Below, in pieces: positions 55,268-63,236 of a stretch of 64,000 nucleotides of DNA. The number at the start of each line of letters is the position of its first letter. Within the stretch, counting starts at the first letter, position 1. Source of the stretch: an uncultured Paracoccaceae bacterium (GTDB lineage: Bacteria; Pseudomonadota; Alphaproteobacteria; Rhodobacterales; Rhodobacteraceae). The notes under the pieces were generated by a model, which ran no database searches, had not been told where the DNA came from, and worked only from the letters and a program-made list of their open reading frames with translations. The translations under genes were made by a program, and so were the position numbers. Where the stretch lies: assembly GCA_951812615.1 (NCBI GenBank), contig CATOSU010000002.1, positions 310,001-374,000 of the forward strand, in the 5' to 3' direction.

Positions 55268-56038
55268 ATGAAAAAACTGCTCAAAGCGGCTGCAGTTGCA
55301 GCGCTTGGTTTGACGATGGCAGGTGCTGTCAGCGCGCAATCAGCCTTGAACGAAATCCTCAACACCGGTGTGCTGAAGGTCGGTACGACGGGTGACTGGA
55401 ATCCGATGACGGTGAAAGATCCGGCAACGAATTCCTACAAAGGGTTCGACATCGACATCATGAAGGAACTGGCGAAGGACCTGGGTGTCGAGGTTGAGTT
55501 TGTGGCAACCGACTGGAAGACGCTGGTCAACGGCGTTGTCGCGGGCCAATACCATATCACCGGGTCTGCATCGATCTCCGCGCCCCGGATGAAGGCTGCG
55601 GGTTTCTCGGAAAGCTATATCTCGGTCGAGATCATGCCATTCACGACTGCTGAACTCGCCAGCAAGTTTTCTGGCTACGACTCGATCAACCAGCCTGATG
55701 TAAAGGTGGCGACGACGCTGGGCACAACCTTTGAAGCACTGGTGCGCGAGTGGTTCCCGAACGCCGATATCAAAGTCGTTGAAGCGCCGGCGCGCGGCTA
55801 TCAGGAAGTGTTGGCGGGCCGTGCGGATGTGTTCATCACATCCAACATCGAAGGCTCCACTCTGAAAGAGAAGTTCGGCGTTGTTCAGGTGCCAGACACC
55901 GCCCCGCGTGCGCCTTCGCCAATCGCGATGCTGCTGCCGCAAAGCGATCAGGTCTGGATCAACTACGTGAACAACTGGGTCAAGCTGAAGAAAGCCAAAG
56001 GTTTCTTTGACGGCAACAAGGCCAAATGGGGCCTGTAA
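55268..56038 (+). CDS. Amino acid ABC transporter substrate-binding protein, family 3
   Basis: This 256-aa periplasmic binding protein has a signal peptide (ending GAVSA) and then the family-3 opening 'LNTGVLKVGTTGDWNPM', 'KGFDIDIMKELAKDLGVE' and 'TSNIEGSTL'. It is close in layout to cyclohexadienyl-dehydratase-like and glutamine-type binding proteins, but catalytic residues for a dehydratase were not assigned. It is followed by a terminator and then by a creatininase-family gene. Confidence 0.9.
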   Translation: MKKLLKAAAVAALGLTMAGAVSAQSALNEILNTGVLKVGTTGDWNPMTVKDPATNSYKGFDIDIMKELAKDLGVEVEFVATDWKTLVNGVVAGQYHITGSASISAPRMKAAGFSESYISVEIMPFTTAELASKFSGYDSINQPDVKVATTLGTTFEALVREWFPNADIKVVEAPARGYQEVLAGRADVFITSNIEGSTLKEKFGVVQVPDTAPRAPSPIAMLLPQSDQVWINYVNNWVKLKKAKGFFDGNKAKWGL

Positions 56039-56052
56039 TCTGACGATCAGCA

Positions 56053-56085
56053 GGCGGCAGGACGCGCTGGTCCCGCCGTCTTTTT
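56053..56085 (+). terminator. Rho-independent terminator after the binding-protein gene
   Basis: A G+C-rich hairpin (ggcgg...ggac, 6-base loop, gtcc.cgcc) starts 14 bases after the stop and ends in gtcttttt. The next gene's Shine-Dalgarno begins only a few bases later, so read-through could feed the creatininase-family gene. Confidence 0.65.
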
Positions 56086-56098
56086 CGTGGAGGGTGTC

Positions 56099-56857
56099 AT
56101 GGAGCTTGGCTTGATGACATGGCCCGAATTGGACGACCGGCTGGCGCAGGGTACCAGTGTGATGCTGCCAATCGGGTCAACCGAACAACACGGCCCCATG
56201 GGGCTGAACGGGACCGACACGATTTGCGCGTATGAGATTGCCCGGGCCGCAGCAAAGCTTTGCGATGGAATAGTCGCCCCGCCCATCGCCTATACTCCGG
56301 CCCCTTTCAATACCAGTTTCCCCGGAACGGTATCGATCACACCCGAACTTCTGCAAGACCTGCTTGTGCAAGTGTGCAGAGGGCTATTGGCCCAGGGGTT
56401 TCTCGGCGTGTTCATCGTTAACGGTCATGGCGCAAATCTGGCTCCTGCCCGGGCGGCGGCCGCGGCTTTGTCCAACGGCGCGGTGCATATCCAAAGCTGG
56501 TGGGACCCGGACCCGGTGGCAAAAATGCGCGGAGACTGCTTTGGCGACTGGGAAGGCATGCATGCCACCCCGTCCGAAGTTGCGATTACGCAGGCACTGC
56601 ATGGCTGCAAACCTGCAGGCGCAGCCGCCGATCCGCCAGAAAAGCTGTCGCCAGACTACATCGCTGCACATAGCGGCGACAGGCATGGACCACCGGATGC
56701 GCATCGGGCGCAATTTCCTGATGGCCGCGTCGGGTCTCACTCCGCTTTGGCGTCACCTGAGTTGGGACAGCTGTTGCTTGACGTGGCTGCAAAAGCCCTG
56801 GCGGTTGATTTCGAGCGCTTCTGTTCGGCGCGGCGCAAGGCAGGCGATCAGGGTTGA
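56099..56857 (+). CDS. Creatininase-family amidohydrolase
   Basis: This roughly 252-aa zinc/manganese amidase has metal-site motifs STEQHGP (about 25-31) with a following GTDT, and NGHGAN (about 110). The usual His after EQHGP is Met here, and the GxHAGExET region reads GMHATPSEVA, so the active site is atypical. The ATG at 56099 has a ggaggg Shine-Dalgarno. Relatives cleave creatinine or formamide-type and cyclic amide bonds. Its stop overlaps the convergent end of the next gene. The adjacent amino acid transporter may supply the substrate. Confidence 0.83.
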   Translation: MELGLMTWPELDDRLAQGTSVMLPIGSTEQHGPMGLNGTDTICAYEIARAAAKLCDGIVAPPIAYTPAPFNTSFPGTVSITPELLQDLLVQVCRGLLAQGFLGVFIVNGHGANLAPARAAAAALSNGAVHIQSWWDPDPVAKMRGDCFGDWEGMHATPSEVAITQALHGCKPAGAAADPPEKLSPDYIAAHSGDRHGPPDAHRAQFPDGRVGSHSALASPELGQLLLDVAAKALAVDFERFCSARRKAGDQG

Positions 56858-57945
56858 TCCATCAAGCCTACGTTACGATCAGGATGGGCGAAGGCATCTG
56901 CGGCACATGCGTATTCCGCCAAAATTTCCGCGCCGCCATCAAGACGCGTCAGGTGAAAGGTTCCGTTCTCCCACACTTTGACCCCATCCAGTTCAATTGT
57001 CGGATCAAACACGTTCCACGAAATCTCCCCCGGGGCGTAAGCGCCGCAGGTGTGGAAATGCAAAACGCGCGGATTACCAAATGCAGCACCGCCCCAGCGT
57101 TCATAGTCTTGCGTCAGATCCCAGGGAAATCCACACCCGGGATGAATGCCAGCATGCCAAGAGTGCACAAAGTTCCGATCAATTCCAAATAGGGACGAAA
57201 CGCGGTCGTATTGCTTGTTTGCCAAGGCCACATCTGCGGCCTCCCCTTCAAAGCCGGTTAGCCGCCCGTTCCTCAGCATCGCAAAAACCAGGTCATCAAA
57301 CGTCACAGTGTAATCATCATAGTATTTCGAGCCTGTTCCCGTCAGGAAACCACCCAGTGCAATGCGCCCTGAAAACTGATCCGCCGGCACCGGAGCAAAC
57401 ACGGACATCGGAAAGCGCGTGGAGGTTGTGTCGCTCGCCGTGTTCGTACCGTGTGGGATTTGGCCCGATACGTCGGTCCCCTTTGGGCAGGTGATGGTGA
57501 TTTGCTGCGCCTTCAACACGGTTTGGTCGACCGCCGACTTAGTCTGACAGAAAGCCTCGTAGTGGGCCCGTCCAAATGCTGAGCCCAAAAGATGGCTGTT
57601 CAGAGCAAAGCAAACCACGAATTTCGGCCCGGTCGGCATTTCAGAAAAGCGCAGTTGATCACCCAGCCGTGACAAGAACAAAACCACGTCGAAGTCGGCC
57701 ATCGTCTTCATCATGCTATCGGGCAGACAGGTCCTGTTTGCTTCGAACCCGACATCCATCATCTCTACCCGCAGGCCCATCGTCCGCGCGCCGTCGGCCA
57801 CATCATGGCGAATATCTGCGGCGAAATAACCGAACGTCTCAGGCTCGTAGGCAATCAAAATGCGGTCCCCCGATTGGGCCTGCGCACAATTGACGACGAG
57901 ATTTCTTACCCCGTCCTGAACGTTTGATTTACTAGGTCTGAGCAT
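56848..57945 (-). CDS. M29/NicX-like metalloenzyme
   Basis: This roughly 365-aa protein resembles the M29 aminopeptidase fold as used in 2,5-dihydroxypyridine 5,6-dioxygenase (NicX) and relatives. 'HSWHAGIHPGC' and 'RVLHFHTCGAYAPG' carry candidate metal-binding His residues, and 'NVFDPTIELDGVKVWENG' closes the domain. The start MLRPSKSN (57945) is chosen for the ggagagg upstream; an ATG 27 bases earlier is possible. It converges on the creatininase-family gene with a 10-base overlap. A ring-opening step followed by amide hydrolysis would be a coherent pathway with that neighbour, but this is inference. Confidence 0.65.
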   Translation of the reverse strand: MLRPSKSNVQDGVRNLVVNCAQAQSGDRILIAYEPETFGYFAADIRHDVADGARTMGLRVEMMDVGFEANRTCLPDSMMKTMADFDVVLFLSRLGDQLRFSEMPTGPKFVVCFALNSHLLGSAFGRAHYEAFCQTKSAVDQTVLKAQQITITCPKGTDVSGQIPHGTNTASDTTSTRFPMSVFAPVPADQFSGRIALGGFLTGTGSKYYDDYTVTFDDLVFAMLRNGRLTGFEGEAADVALANKQYDRVSSLFGIDRNFVHSWHAGIHPGCGFPWDLTQDYERWGGAAFGNPRVLHFHTCGAYAPGEISWNVFDPTIELDGVKVWENGTFHLTRLDGGAEILAEYACAADAFAHPDRNVGLMDQP

Positions 57946-57972
57946 TCCACAAACCTCTCCCTGCATTGTCAA

Positions 57973-58788
57973 AGCGGCAAAATCTGTTTTCCCGCCTATA
58001 GAAAGCAGCCCTGCCAGAAAGAGTTAACGTGTCACCGATGGCTGGTCCATAGGCGCAGGAAAGTCTGCGCCTCGCCGATACTCAGGTTTTGTTGGGGCCG
58101 ACCATGGAAGCCGGATTTTGCGCCTGAACGTTAACACTCAGGTATTTGCGCTGAGCCCACAAGTGTCTTGGATACCTGCCCCGCCGGCATCGGGTATCTT
58201 TCTTCAGGTGGGCAACACTGGCCGTTCCAGGATATCTCCTCCTCATTGCCGCCCGTGGCAAAAGAACGGTTGAACGACATTCCTCCAGTTCGGGGAGCCG
58301 GGTATCGACCATTGCCACGTCGTCCTGGCCCATCCCTCAGGTCGAAGTCGGGTGGTCAAAGGTTTGGCTGAGGGAGTGCGCGCCGGAGAGGCAGTTTTCG
58401 TCCGTCTGCGGCGAAGTATCGGGCACGGGCCCGATCGAGTGAAGACCGCAGTCCTGCTGGTACGCGGATGCCGTTCCGGCGTGCCGGAGCATCAGGAATG
58501 GAGCCTCTATCCCTTCTCTGACCGCCCCCCTTTATGGAGAATTAGTATGGGCTTGAACGACATTGACGCACTGACACGCGCTGAAACCGGCATTGTCCCG
58601 AGGGATCGGGTACATCAATCGAATGGAGTTCAATGTGAGGACCCTCAAAACAGCAAGTGTTTTGAGGATGTCGTTCCGCAATCGACGCAATTCGGCGGAA
58701 CCGCGAAAAGTCAGCACCAAGTTCCTTGTCGCGGATGCCCCCATGTGTAGGCTGAACCGGGTTGAAGAAAGAGCGGGGGAGTAACTCC
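57973..58788. other. About 0.8 kb without a recognisable gene
   Basis: No frame here looks like a known protein. A possible gene remnant begins at 58547 (MGLNDIDALTRAETGIVPRD), which resembles the N-terminus of some Rieske dioxygenase large subunits but loses sense after about 20 codons. Another protein-like stretch lies at 58270-58420. I read the region as eroded coding DNA. The promoter of the following gene probably lies in the last 150 bases. Confidence 0.4.
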
Positions 58789-60018
58789 ATGAGCTGGCCA
58801 TCCAACTCCCCGAGGGGACTGTCTGCCGAGCAGATTGCGGAACTGAACCGGAAATTCGAAAGCTCCGATGCGGCGCTGGGAATCGAGGTTTCCGACGACT
58901 TCACCCAATTCGACCAGTTGAACGATATGTTCACCCGGGCATTTTGGGATGATACCGTAAAATCCAAACACACGGACGGCTTTTTCGATTCATACAGAAT
59001 GGAGTTCGCGCCGCGACGTGGTGCAGGGTTCAACCAAAAGGATTTTGCGCTGCGCAACGCGGCCTGGGCCGTGTCGGACATCATCTCAAACCGGGGCAAC
59101 GCAACCGGCGAACGGGAAGGTTTTCAGTCGCCGATCGCCAATGACACGCCGGTTGCGCCAATGCAGGTCGACGTGGAAGATCCGCAGAGGGAAACCGCTG
59201 AAATCAAGCGCCTGGCAAAGATGTTTGGCGCAGATCTGGTTGGTATCACCGAGATTGACGAGCGCTGGCACTATGCAAACCGGGCTGATACGCGCGATTT
59301 CACCCCGGCCTCCAATGAACTGCCCGAAGATATCACCCATGTCATCGTCATGGGCCATTCCATGGACCCTGATCTGGTGGATACATACCCGTCCGCCCTG
59401 GCAGGGGCATCGACCGGCCTCGAATACTCGCATGAGGCCGCCATCGTTGTGCAGCTTGCCAGCTACATTCGCAATCTGGGCTACGAGGCAACCGCATCCA
59501 TGAACGATACCGCCCTTGTGATCCCTTATGCGATCAAGGCAGGTTTGGGGGAATACGGACGCAACCAGATGGTGCTGACACCCGAGTACGGACCGCGGGT
59601 CCGGTTTTCCAAGATATTCACCAATCTGCCGCTTGTGGCGGACACGCCAAAACCGCTGGGCATTCGGCAGTATTGCGACATCTGCACCAAATGCGCGTCC
59701 GCTTGCCCGCCCAAGGCTTTGCCTTTCGACGAACCGACAGACAAAGCCGAAAACCAATCCACCCTTGGCCATGTGAAAAAATGGTCAGCAGATTGCGAAA
59801 AGTGTTTCGGCTATTGGGCAAAACTGAAAACCGACTGCGCCATTTGCATGCGGGTTTGTCCGTTTAACAACCGCGGAACGTTGAAAGACCGGATTTGGCG
59901 TCGCCTGGCGACCAGCCAGTTCCGGAGATATGCCCTGTGGTGGAGCGAAAAGCAGGGCTTGCCAACACGCCTGAAACCAAACGACTGGTGGGCAAACATC
60001 GGGGACAAACCCGACTGA
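58789..60018 (+). CDS. Reductive-dehalogenase-like iron-sulfur protein, no Tat signal
   Basis: This 409-aa protein has the reductive dehalogenase core: 'ALVIPYAIKAGLGEYGRNQ' and 'LTPEYGPRVRFSKIFTNLPL' (about 242-282) of the corrinoid-binding domain. Two [4Fe-4S] motifs follow, C296-x2-C-x2-C-x3-CP and a second set with C336/C339, C350, C353 and C357-P. No twin-arginine signal and no reductase fusion are present, so it differs from both respiratory RdhA and the longer aerobic catabolic type. QueG is a distant relative. The ATG at 58789 has a gggag Shine-Dalgarno. No RdhB anchor or cobalamin genes are nearby. Dehalogenation is plausible but unproven. Confidence 0.8.
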   Translation: MSWPSNSPRGLSAEQIAELNRKFESSDAALGIEVSDDFTQFDQLNDMFTRAFWDDTVKSKHTDGFFDSYRMEFAPRRGAGFNQKDFALRNAAWAVSDIISNRGNATGEREGFQSPIANDTPVAPMQVDVEDPQRETAEIKRLAKMFGADLVGITEIDERWHYANRADTRDFTPASNELPEDITHVIVMGHSMDPDLVDTYPSALAGASTGLEYSHEAAIVVQLASYIRNLGYEATASMNDTALVIPYAIKAGLGEYGRNQMVLTPEYGPRVRFSKIFTNLPLVADTPKPLGIRQYCDICTKCASACPPKALPFDEPTDKAENQSTLGHVKKWSADCEKCFGYWAKLKTDCAICMRVCPFNNRGTLKDRIWRRLATSQFRRYALWWSEKQGLPTRLKPNDWWANIGDKPD

Positions 60019-60056
60019 CCCGGCCTGCGGGGCTTTGATCCAATAGAAGAACCGCC

Positions 60057-60570
60057 TTGAATCAACATCAGATTTGGCCATTTGTTGAAGCTGAAGAAGA
60101 GCGCCTTCATGATTTGTCTGATCGGGTTTGGGCAACGCCTGAAACCTGCTACATGGAAGATGCCTCTGCGGCCGCCCATATCGAAGAACTGACGCAACAG
60201 GGGTTTCGCGTCACAGAAAACCTCGCTGATATCCCGACCGCTTTGGTGGGCGAAGCGGCGTGATCGCCTTCCTTGGCGAGAGCGACGCCCTTTGGGAGGC
60301 GACCTGTACCATTGGTACGACGCTTCACTCGTGGCAAATAGTGGCCAAGGGCAAAAGCGGTCTGGCGCTGAAAAGGCTGACACACGCCGCTCAGGTGACG
60401 GCGATGACGGGCATAGACTGATTGACCAGCCCCGAATTGCGCAAGGCTGCAAAGGCCGGTTTGGAAAAGAGGACCGGACCGAACGGATATGTTTGCCCGA
60501 TCCCGCCGGTGGCCTCCCCGCCCATTGCGGCGATGGGTGGCAAACCGGGACCAAGGCGCGCGGCAGAATA
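60057..60570 (+). pseudogene. M20-family amidohydrolase (AbgB-like), collapsed
   Basis: The N-terminal 68 codons (LHDLSDRVWATPETCYMEDA, then GFRVTENLADIPTALVGEAA) match AbgB/IAA-amino-acid-hydrolase-type peptidases. After a frameshift near 60262, 'VIAFLGESDAL' continues the fold briefly. The central 250 or so residues with the metal ligands are missing. A C-terminal part follows (TLHSWQIVAKGKSGLALK), then an in-frame TGA near 60418, then 'LTSPELRKAAKAGLEKRTGP' and 'YVCPIPPVASPP'. At least one large deletion, one frameshift and one nonsense codon make it inactive. It lies between the dehalogenase-like gene and a peptide transporter that may have served it. Confidence 0.78.
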
Positions 60571-60591
60571 AGCGGCAGAGGCCGTCGTCAC

Positions 60592-62304
60592 CTAAACTTC
60601 GGCCTTCCCTAGAAGGTCCATTCGCGGCATCAGATCCAAAAGGTGCCGTGAATACTCATGCTGGGGGTCACTGAACAGCGTCTCGGCATCGGCGACCTCG
60701 CAAAGACTGCCATGCCGCATGACCGCGATCCGGTCACACATCTGGCGCACGACCGGCAGGTCATGGCTGATGAAGAGCATGGTCAGTCCAAGCTCTTGCT
60801 GCAGGTCTTTCAGCAAGTTCAGGATCGTGGCCTGCACCGAGACATCAAGCGCAGATGTCGGTTCGTCACAGATAAGAATACGCGGGCGCGAGGCCAATGC
60901 ACGGGCGATGGAAATCCGTTGACGTTGGCCGCCCGAAAACTCGTGCGGATAGCGCAGCGAAGCCTGCGCGCCAAGCCCGACATGGTCCAGCAGTTCACCG
61001 ACGATTTTGCGGGTTTCGGCCTCGTTGCTGGCTGTCCGGTAAAAGCGGATTGGTTCGGCGACAATGTCGATAACGCGCATGCGGGCGTTGAGCGACGAAT
61101 AGGGATCCTGAAAGATCATCTGCACCGCGCGGCGTGCATCCCGTGCAGCCCCGGAACGGGGGCTCGAAGAAACGTCCTGGCCATTCACGCGGATAACGCC
61201 GGCATCCGGCCGATGCAGCCCGGCAATCAGACGCGCGACCGTCGATTTGCCAGAGCCGGACTCTCCCACCAGCCCGAATGTCTCGCCTTCCTTTACTTCG
61301 AACGAGACATCGGCCACGGCCCGCACCAATTTTCGATTGCGTTTGATTATCGCCTTTTGCAGCACGAACGAAAGTTCAAGCTTTTCGACCTCGATTGCAT
61401 TGCCCGAAGTTCGTTCGTGTTGTGCCTGACCAAGCCAGTGGGTCTGAATGTCGATCCTTTGAAATGGCTCGACATTGCCTTCGATGTAATCGACCGAAGA
61501 AAACCGATCCAGTTTCCCGTCGGCGCGTGGCACCGCCGCGATCAGAGACTTGGTGTATTCGTGCCTTGGCGCACCAAGAACCTGCGCAACATCGCCGGTT
61601 TCCACAACCTCACCGCGATACATCACCACGACACGGTCGGCGATGCTGGCGACCACGCCAATGTCGTGCGTTACGATGATGACGCCCAGGTCGCGTTCGC
61701 GGCAAAGGCGTTTGAGAAGGTCCAGGATTTGCGCCTGGATCGACACATCCAGTGCAGTGGTCGGTTCGTCGGCGATGATCAGATCGGGATCACCCGCCAG
61801 TGCAAGCGCGATCACCACCCGTTGCCGCATACCGCCGGAAAACTGATGCGGATAGGCGGCCAGGCGGGGCAGTGCTTCGGTGATACCAACCTGTTCAAGC
61901 AATTCGACAGCGCGTGTCTTGGCGCTGGAACCGCGCAGGTCACAGGTTTTCTCGATGGTTTCGATCAGCTGGGCGCCGATTGTCATCAATGGGTTCAGCG
62001 AAGTCTGAGGATCCTGAAAGATCATCCCGATCCGGTCACCCCGGATACTGCGCATCTCGGATTCACTGCGGCCGCACAGCTCTTCACCTTCGAACAGGAT
62101 AGAGCCGGCACTGACCCGTCCGGGGGCTTCGAGAAGGTCGATGATGGCATTGCCGATCGTCGATTTCCCAGCGCCCGATTCCCCCACCAACCCGACAACC
62201 TCGCCCGGCCCGACGGCAAGACTGACGCTGCGGGCCGCCCGGACAGTGCCTCGGCGGGTGGGAAACTCCACATCGAGGTCATTTGTTTTCAACAGTTCTG
62301 TCAT
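60592..62304 (-). CDS. Fused tandem ABC ATPase of a peptide-type transporter (DppD-DppF fusion)
   Basis: This 570-aa protein has two complete nucleotide-binding domains. The first (1-265) has GESGAGKST, FSGGMRQRV and LIIADEPTTALDV. The second (300-560) has GESGSGKST, FSGGQRQRIS and [12 protein letters not shown]. Both belong to the dipeptide/oligopeptide class (compare GsiA/YejF). The cysteine-containing C-terminal extension seen in separate DppD/DppF proteins is largely reduced. The ATG at 62304 overlaps the upstream permease stop by 4 bases, which decides the start. It converges on the collapsed M20 gene. Confidence 0.92.
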   Translation of the reverse strand: MTELLKTNDLDVEFPTRRGTVRAARSVSLAVGPGEVVGLVGESGAGKSTIGNAIIDLLEAPGRVSAGSILFEGEELCGRSESEMRSIRGDRIGMIFQDPQTSLNPLMTIGAQLIETIEKTCDLRGSSAKTRAVELLEQVGITEALPRLAAYPHQFSGGMRQRVVIALALAGDPDLIIADEPTTALDVSIQAQILDLLKRLCRERDLGVIIVTHDIGVVASIADRVVVMYRGEVVETGDVAQVLGAPRHEYTKSLIAAVPRADGKLDRFSSVDYIEGNVEPFQRIDIQTHWLGQAQHERTSGNAIEVEKLELSFVLQKAIIKRNRKLVRAVADVSFEVKEGETFGLVGESGSGKSTVARLIAGLHRPDAGVIRVNGQDVSSSPRSGAARDARRAVQMIFQDPYSSLNARMRVIDIVAEPIRFYRTASNEAETRKIVGELLDHVGLGAQASLRYPHEFSGGQRQRISIARALASRPRILICDEPTSALDVSVQATILNLLKDLQQELGLTMLFISHDLPVVRQMCDRIAVMRHGSLCEVADAETLFSDPQHEYSRHLLDLMPRMDLLGKAEV

Positions 62305-63236
62305 CGCAGCTTTGGATTGAGAGCGTCCCGCATCCAGTCGCCGAGCAGGTTCACGGCAAAGACAAGGACGACGAGCGCGATGGCAGGGAATAGGGTGATC
62401 CACCAAAGCCCGGAGAACAGGTAATCGTTCCCCACCCGGATCAGGGTTCCAAGCGATGGTGTCGTGGGTGGGATGCCTTGCCCCAGGAAGGACAGCGTCG
62501 CTTCTGCGATAATGGCCAGCGCCAGGCCGATGGTCGCAATGACAAGAACCGGGCGCAGCGTATTGGGCAGAATATGACGCAGCATGATCAACCATCCCGG
62601 CAATCCGATGATGCGGGCGGCCTGCACATATTCCTTGTTGGCCTCAACGAGTGTCGCGCCGCGGGTCACGCGGGCGAACTGTGGCCAGTCGGTCAGACCG
62701 ATGGCGAGGATGACGACATAGACCGCGAACTCCTGACGCAACTCCAGCGGCAGGAAGGCCCGTCCGATACCGTTGATCAGGATCGCCAGCAGGATGCCGG
62801 GAATGGTCAGCTGGACATCGGCGATCCGCATGATGATCGCGTCGGTCACGCCCCCGACATAGCCCGAGATCACGCCCAGTGTGACCCCCAGCACCATACC
62901 CAGACAGACCGCTGCCGCGCCCACCATGATCGACAGGCGGCCGCCGTACAGGATCGTCGACAGCATATCCCGGCCCTGATTGTCAGTGCCCAGAAGGTAC
63001 TGCGGCTGCCCACCTTCGATCCAGGCCGGGGGCAGTTTGCCGTCCCAGAGCGATATCTGTGCCGGGTCGAACGGATCGAAAGGTGCGATAAGCGGGGCAA
63101 AGACGCAGGCCAGGATGGCAAAGAGCGTGATCGCGGCGGCGAACACTGCCCCGGGCGAATGAATGAACGACCAGACGATATCGTTGTCCCTGACCCGCTG
63201 CCAGCGGGTCGTTGGGCGGTTCTCTTGCAGTGACAT
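62301..63236 (-). CDS. Peptide-type ABC transporter permease (DppC-like)
   Basis: This roughly 311-aa inner-membrane protein has 'LIAPFDPFDPAQISLWDG', 'LLGTDNQGRDMLSTILYGGR' and the EAA loop 'QAARIIGLPGWLIMLRHILPN'. The ATG at 63236 (MSLQENRPTTRW) overlaps the DppB-like stop. About six transmembrane helices. Second permease of the operon. Confidence 0.92.
   Translation of the reverse strand: MSLQENRPTTRWQRVRDNDIVWSFIHSPGAVFAAAITLFAILACVFAPLIAPFDPFDPAQISLWDGKLPPAWIEGGQPQYLLGTDNQGRDMLSTILYGGRLSIMVGAAAVCLGMVLGVTLGVISGYVGGVTDAIIMRIADVQLTIPGILLAILINGIGRAFLPLELRQEFAVYVVILAIGLTDWPQFARVTRGATLVEANKEYVQAARIIGLPGWLIMLRHILPNTLRPVLVIATIGLALAIIAEATLSFLGQGIPPTTPSLGTLIRVGNDYLFSGLWWITLFPAIALVVLVFAVNLLGDWMRDALNPKLR

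Noticed and set aside
58352-58750. 132-codon plus-strand frame before the dehalogenase-like gene
   Set aside because: No domain, a poor start, and protein-like runs that switch frame; treated as eroded DNA.
60658-62424. 588-codon plus-strand frame
   Set aside because: Antisense to the fused ABC ATPase gene, which carries all the conserved motifs.
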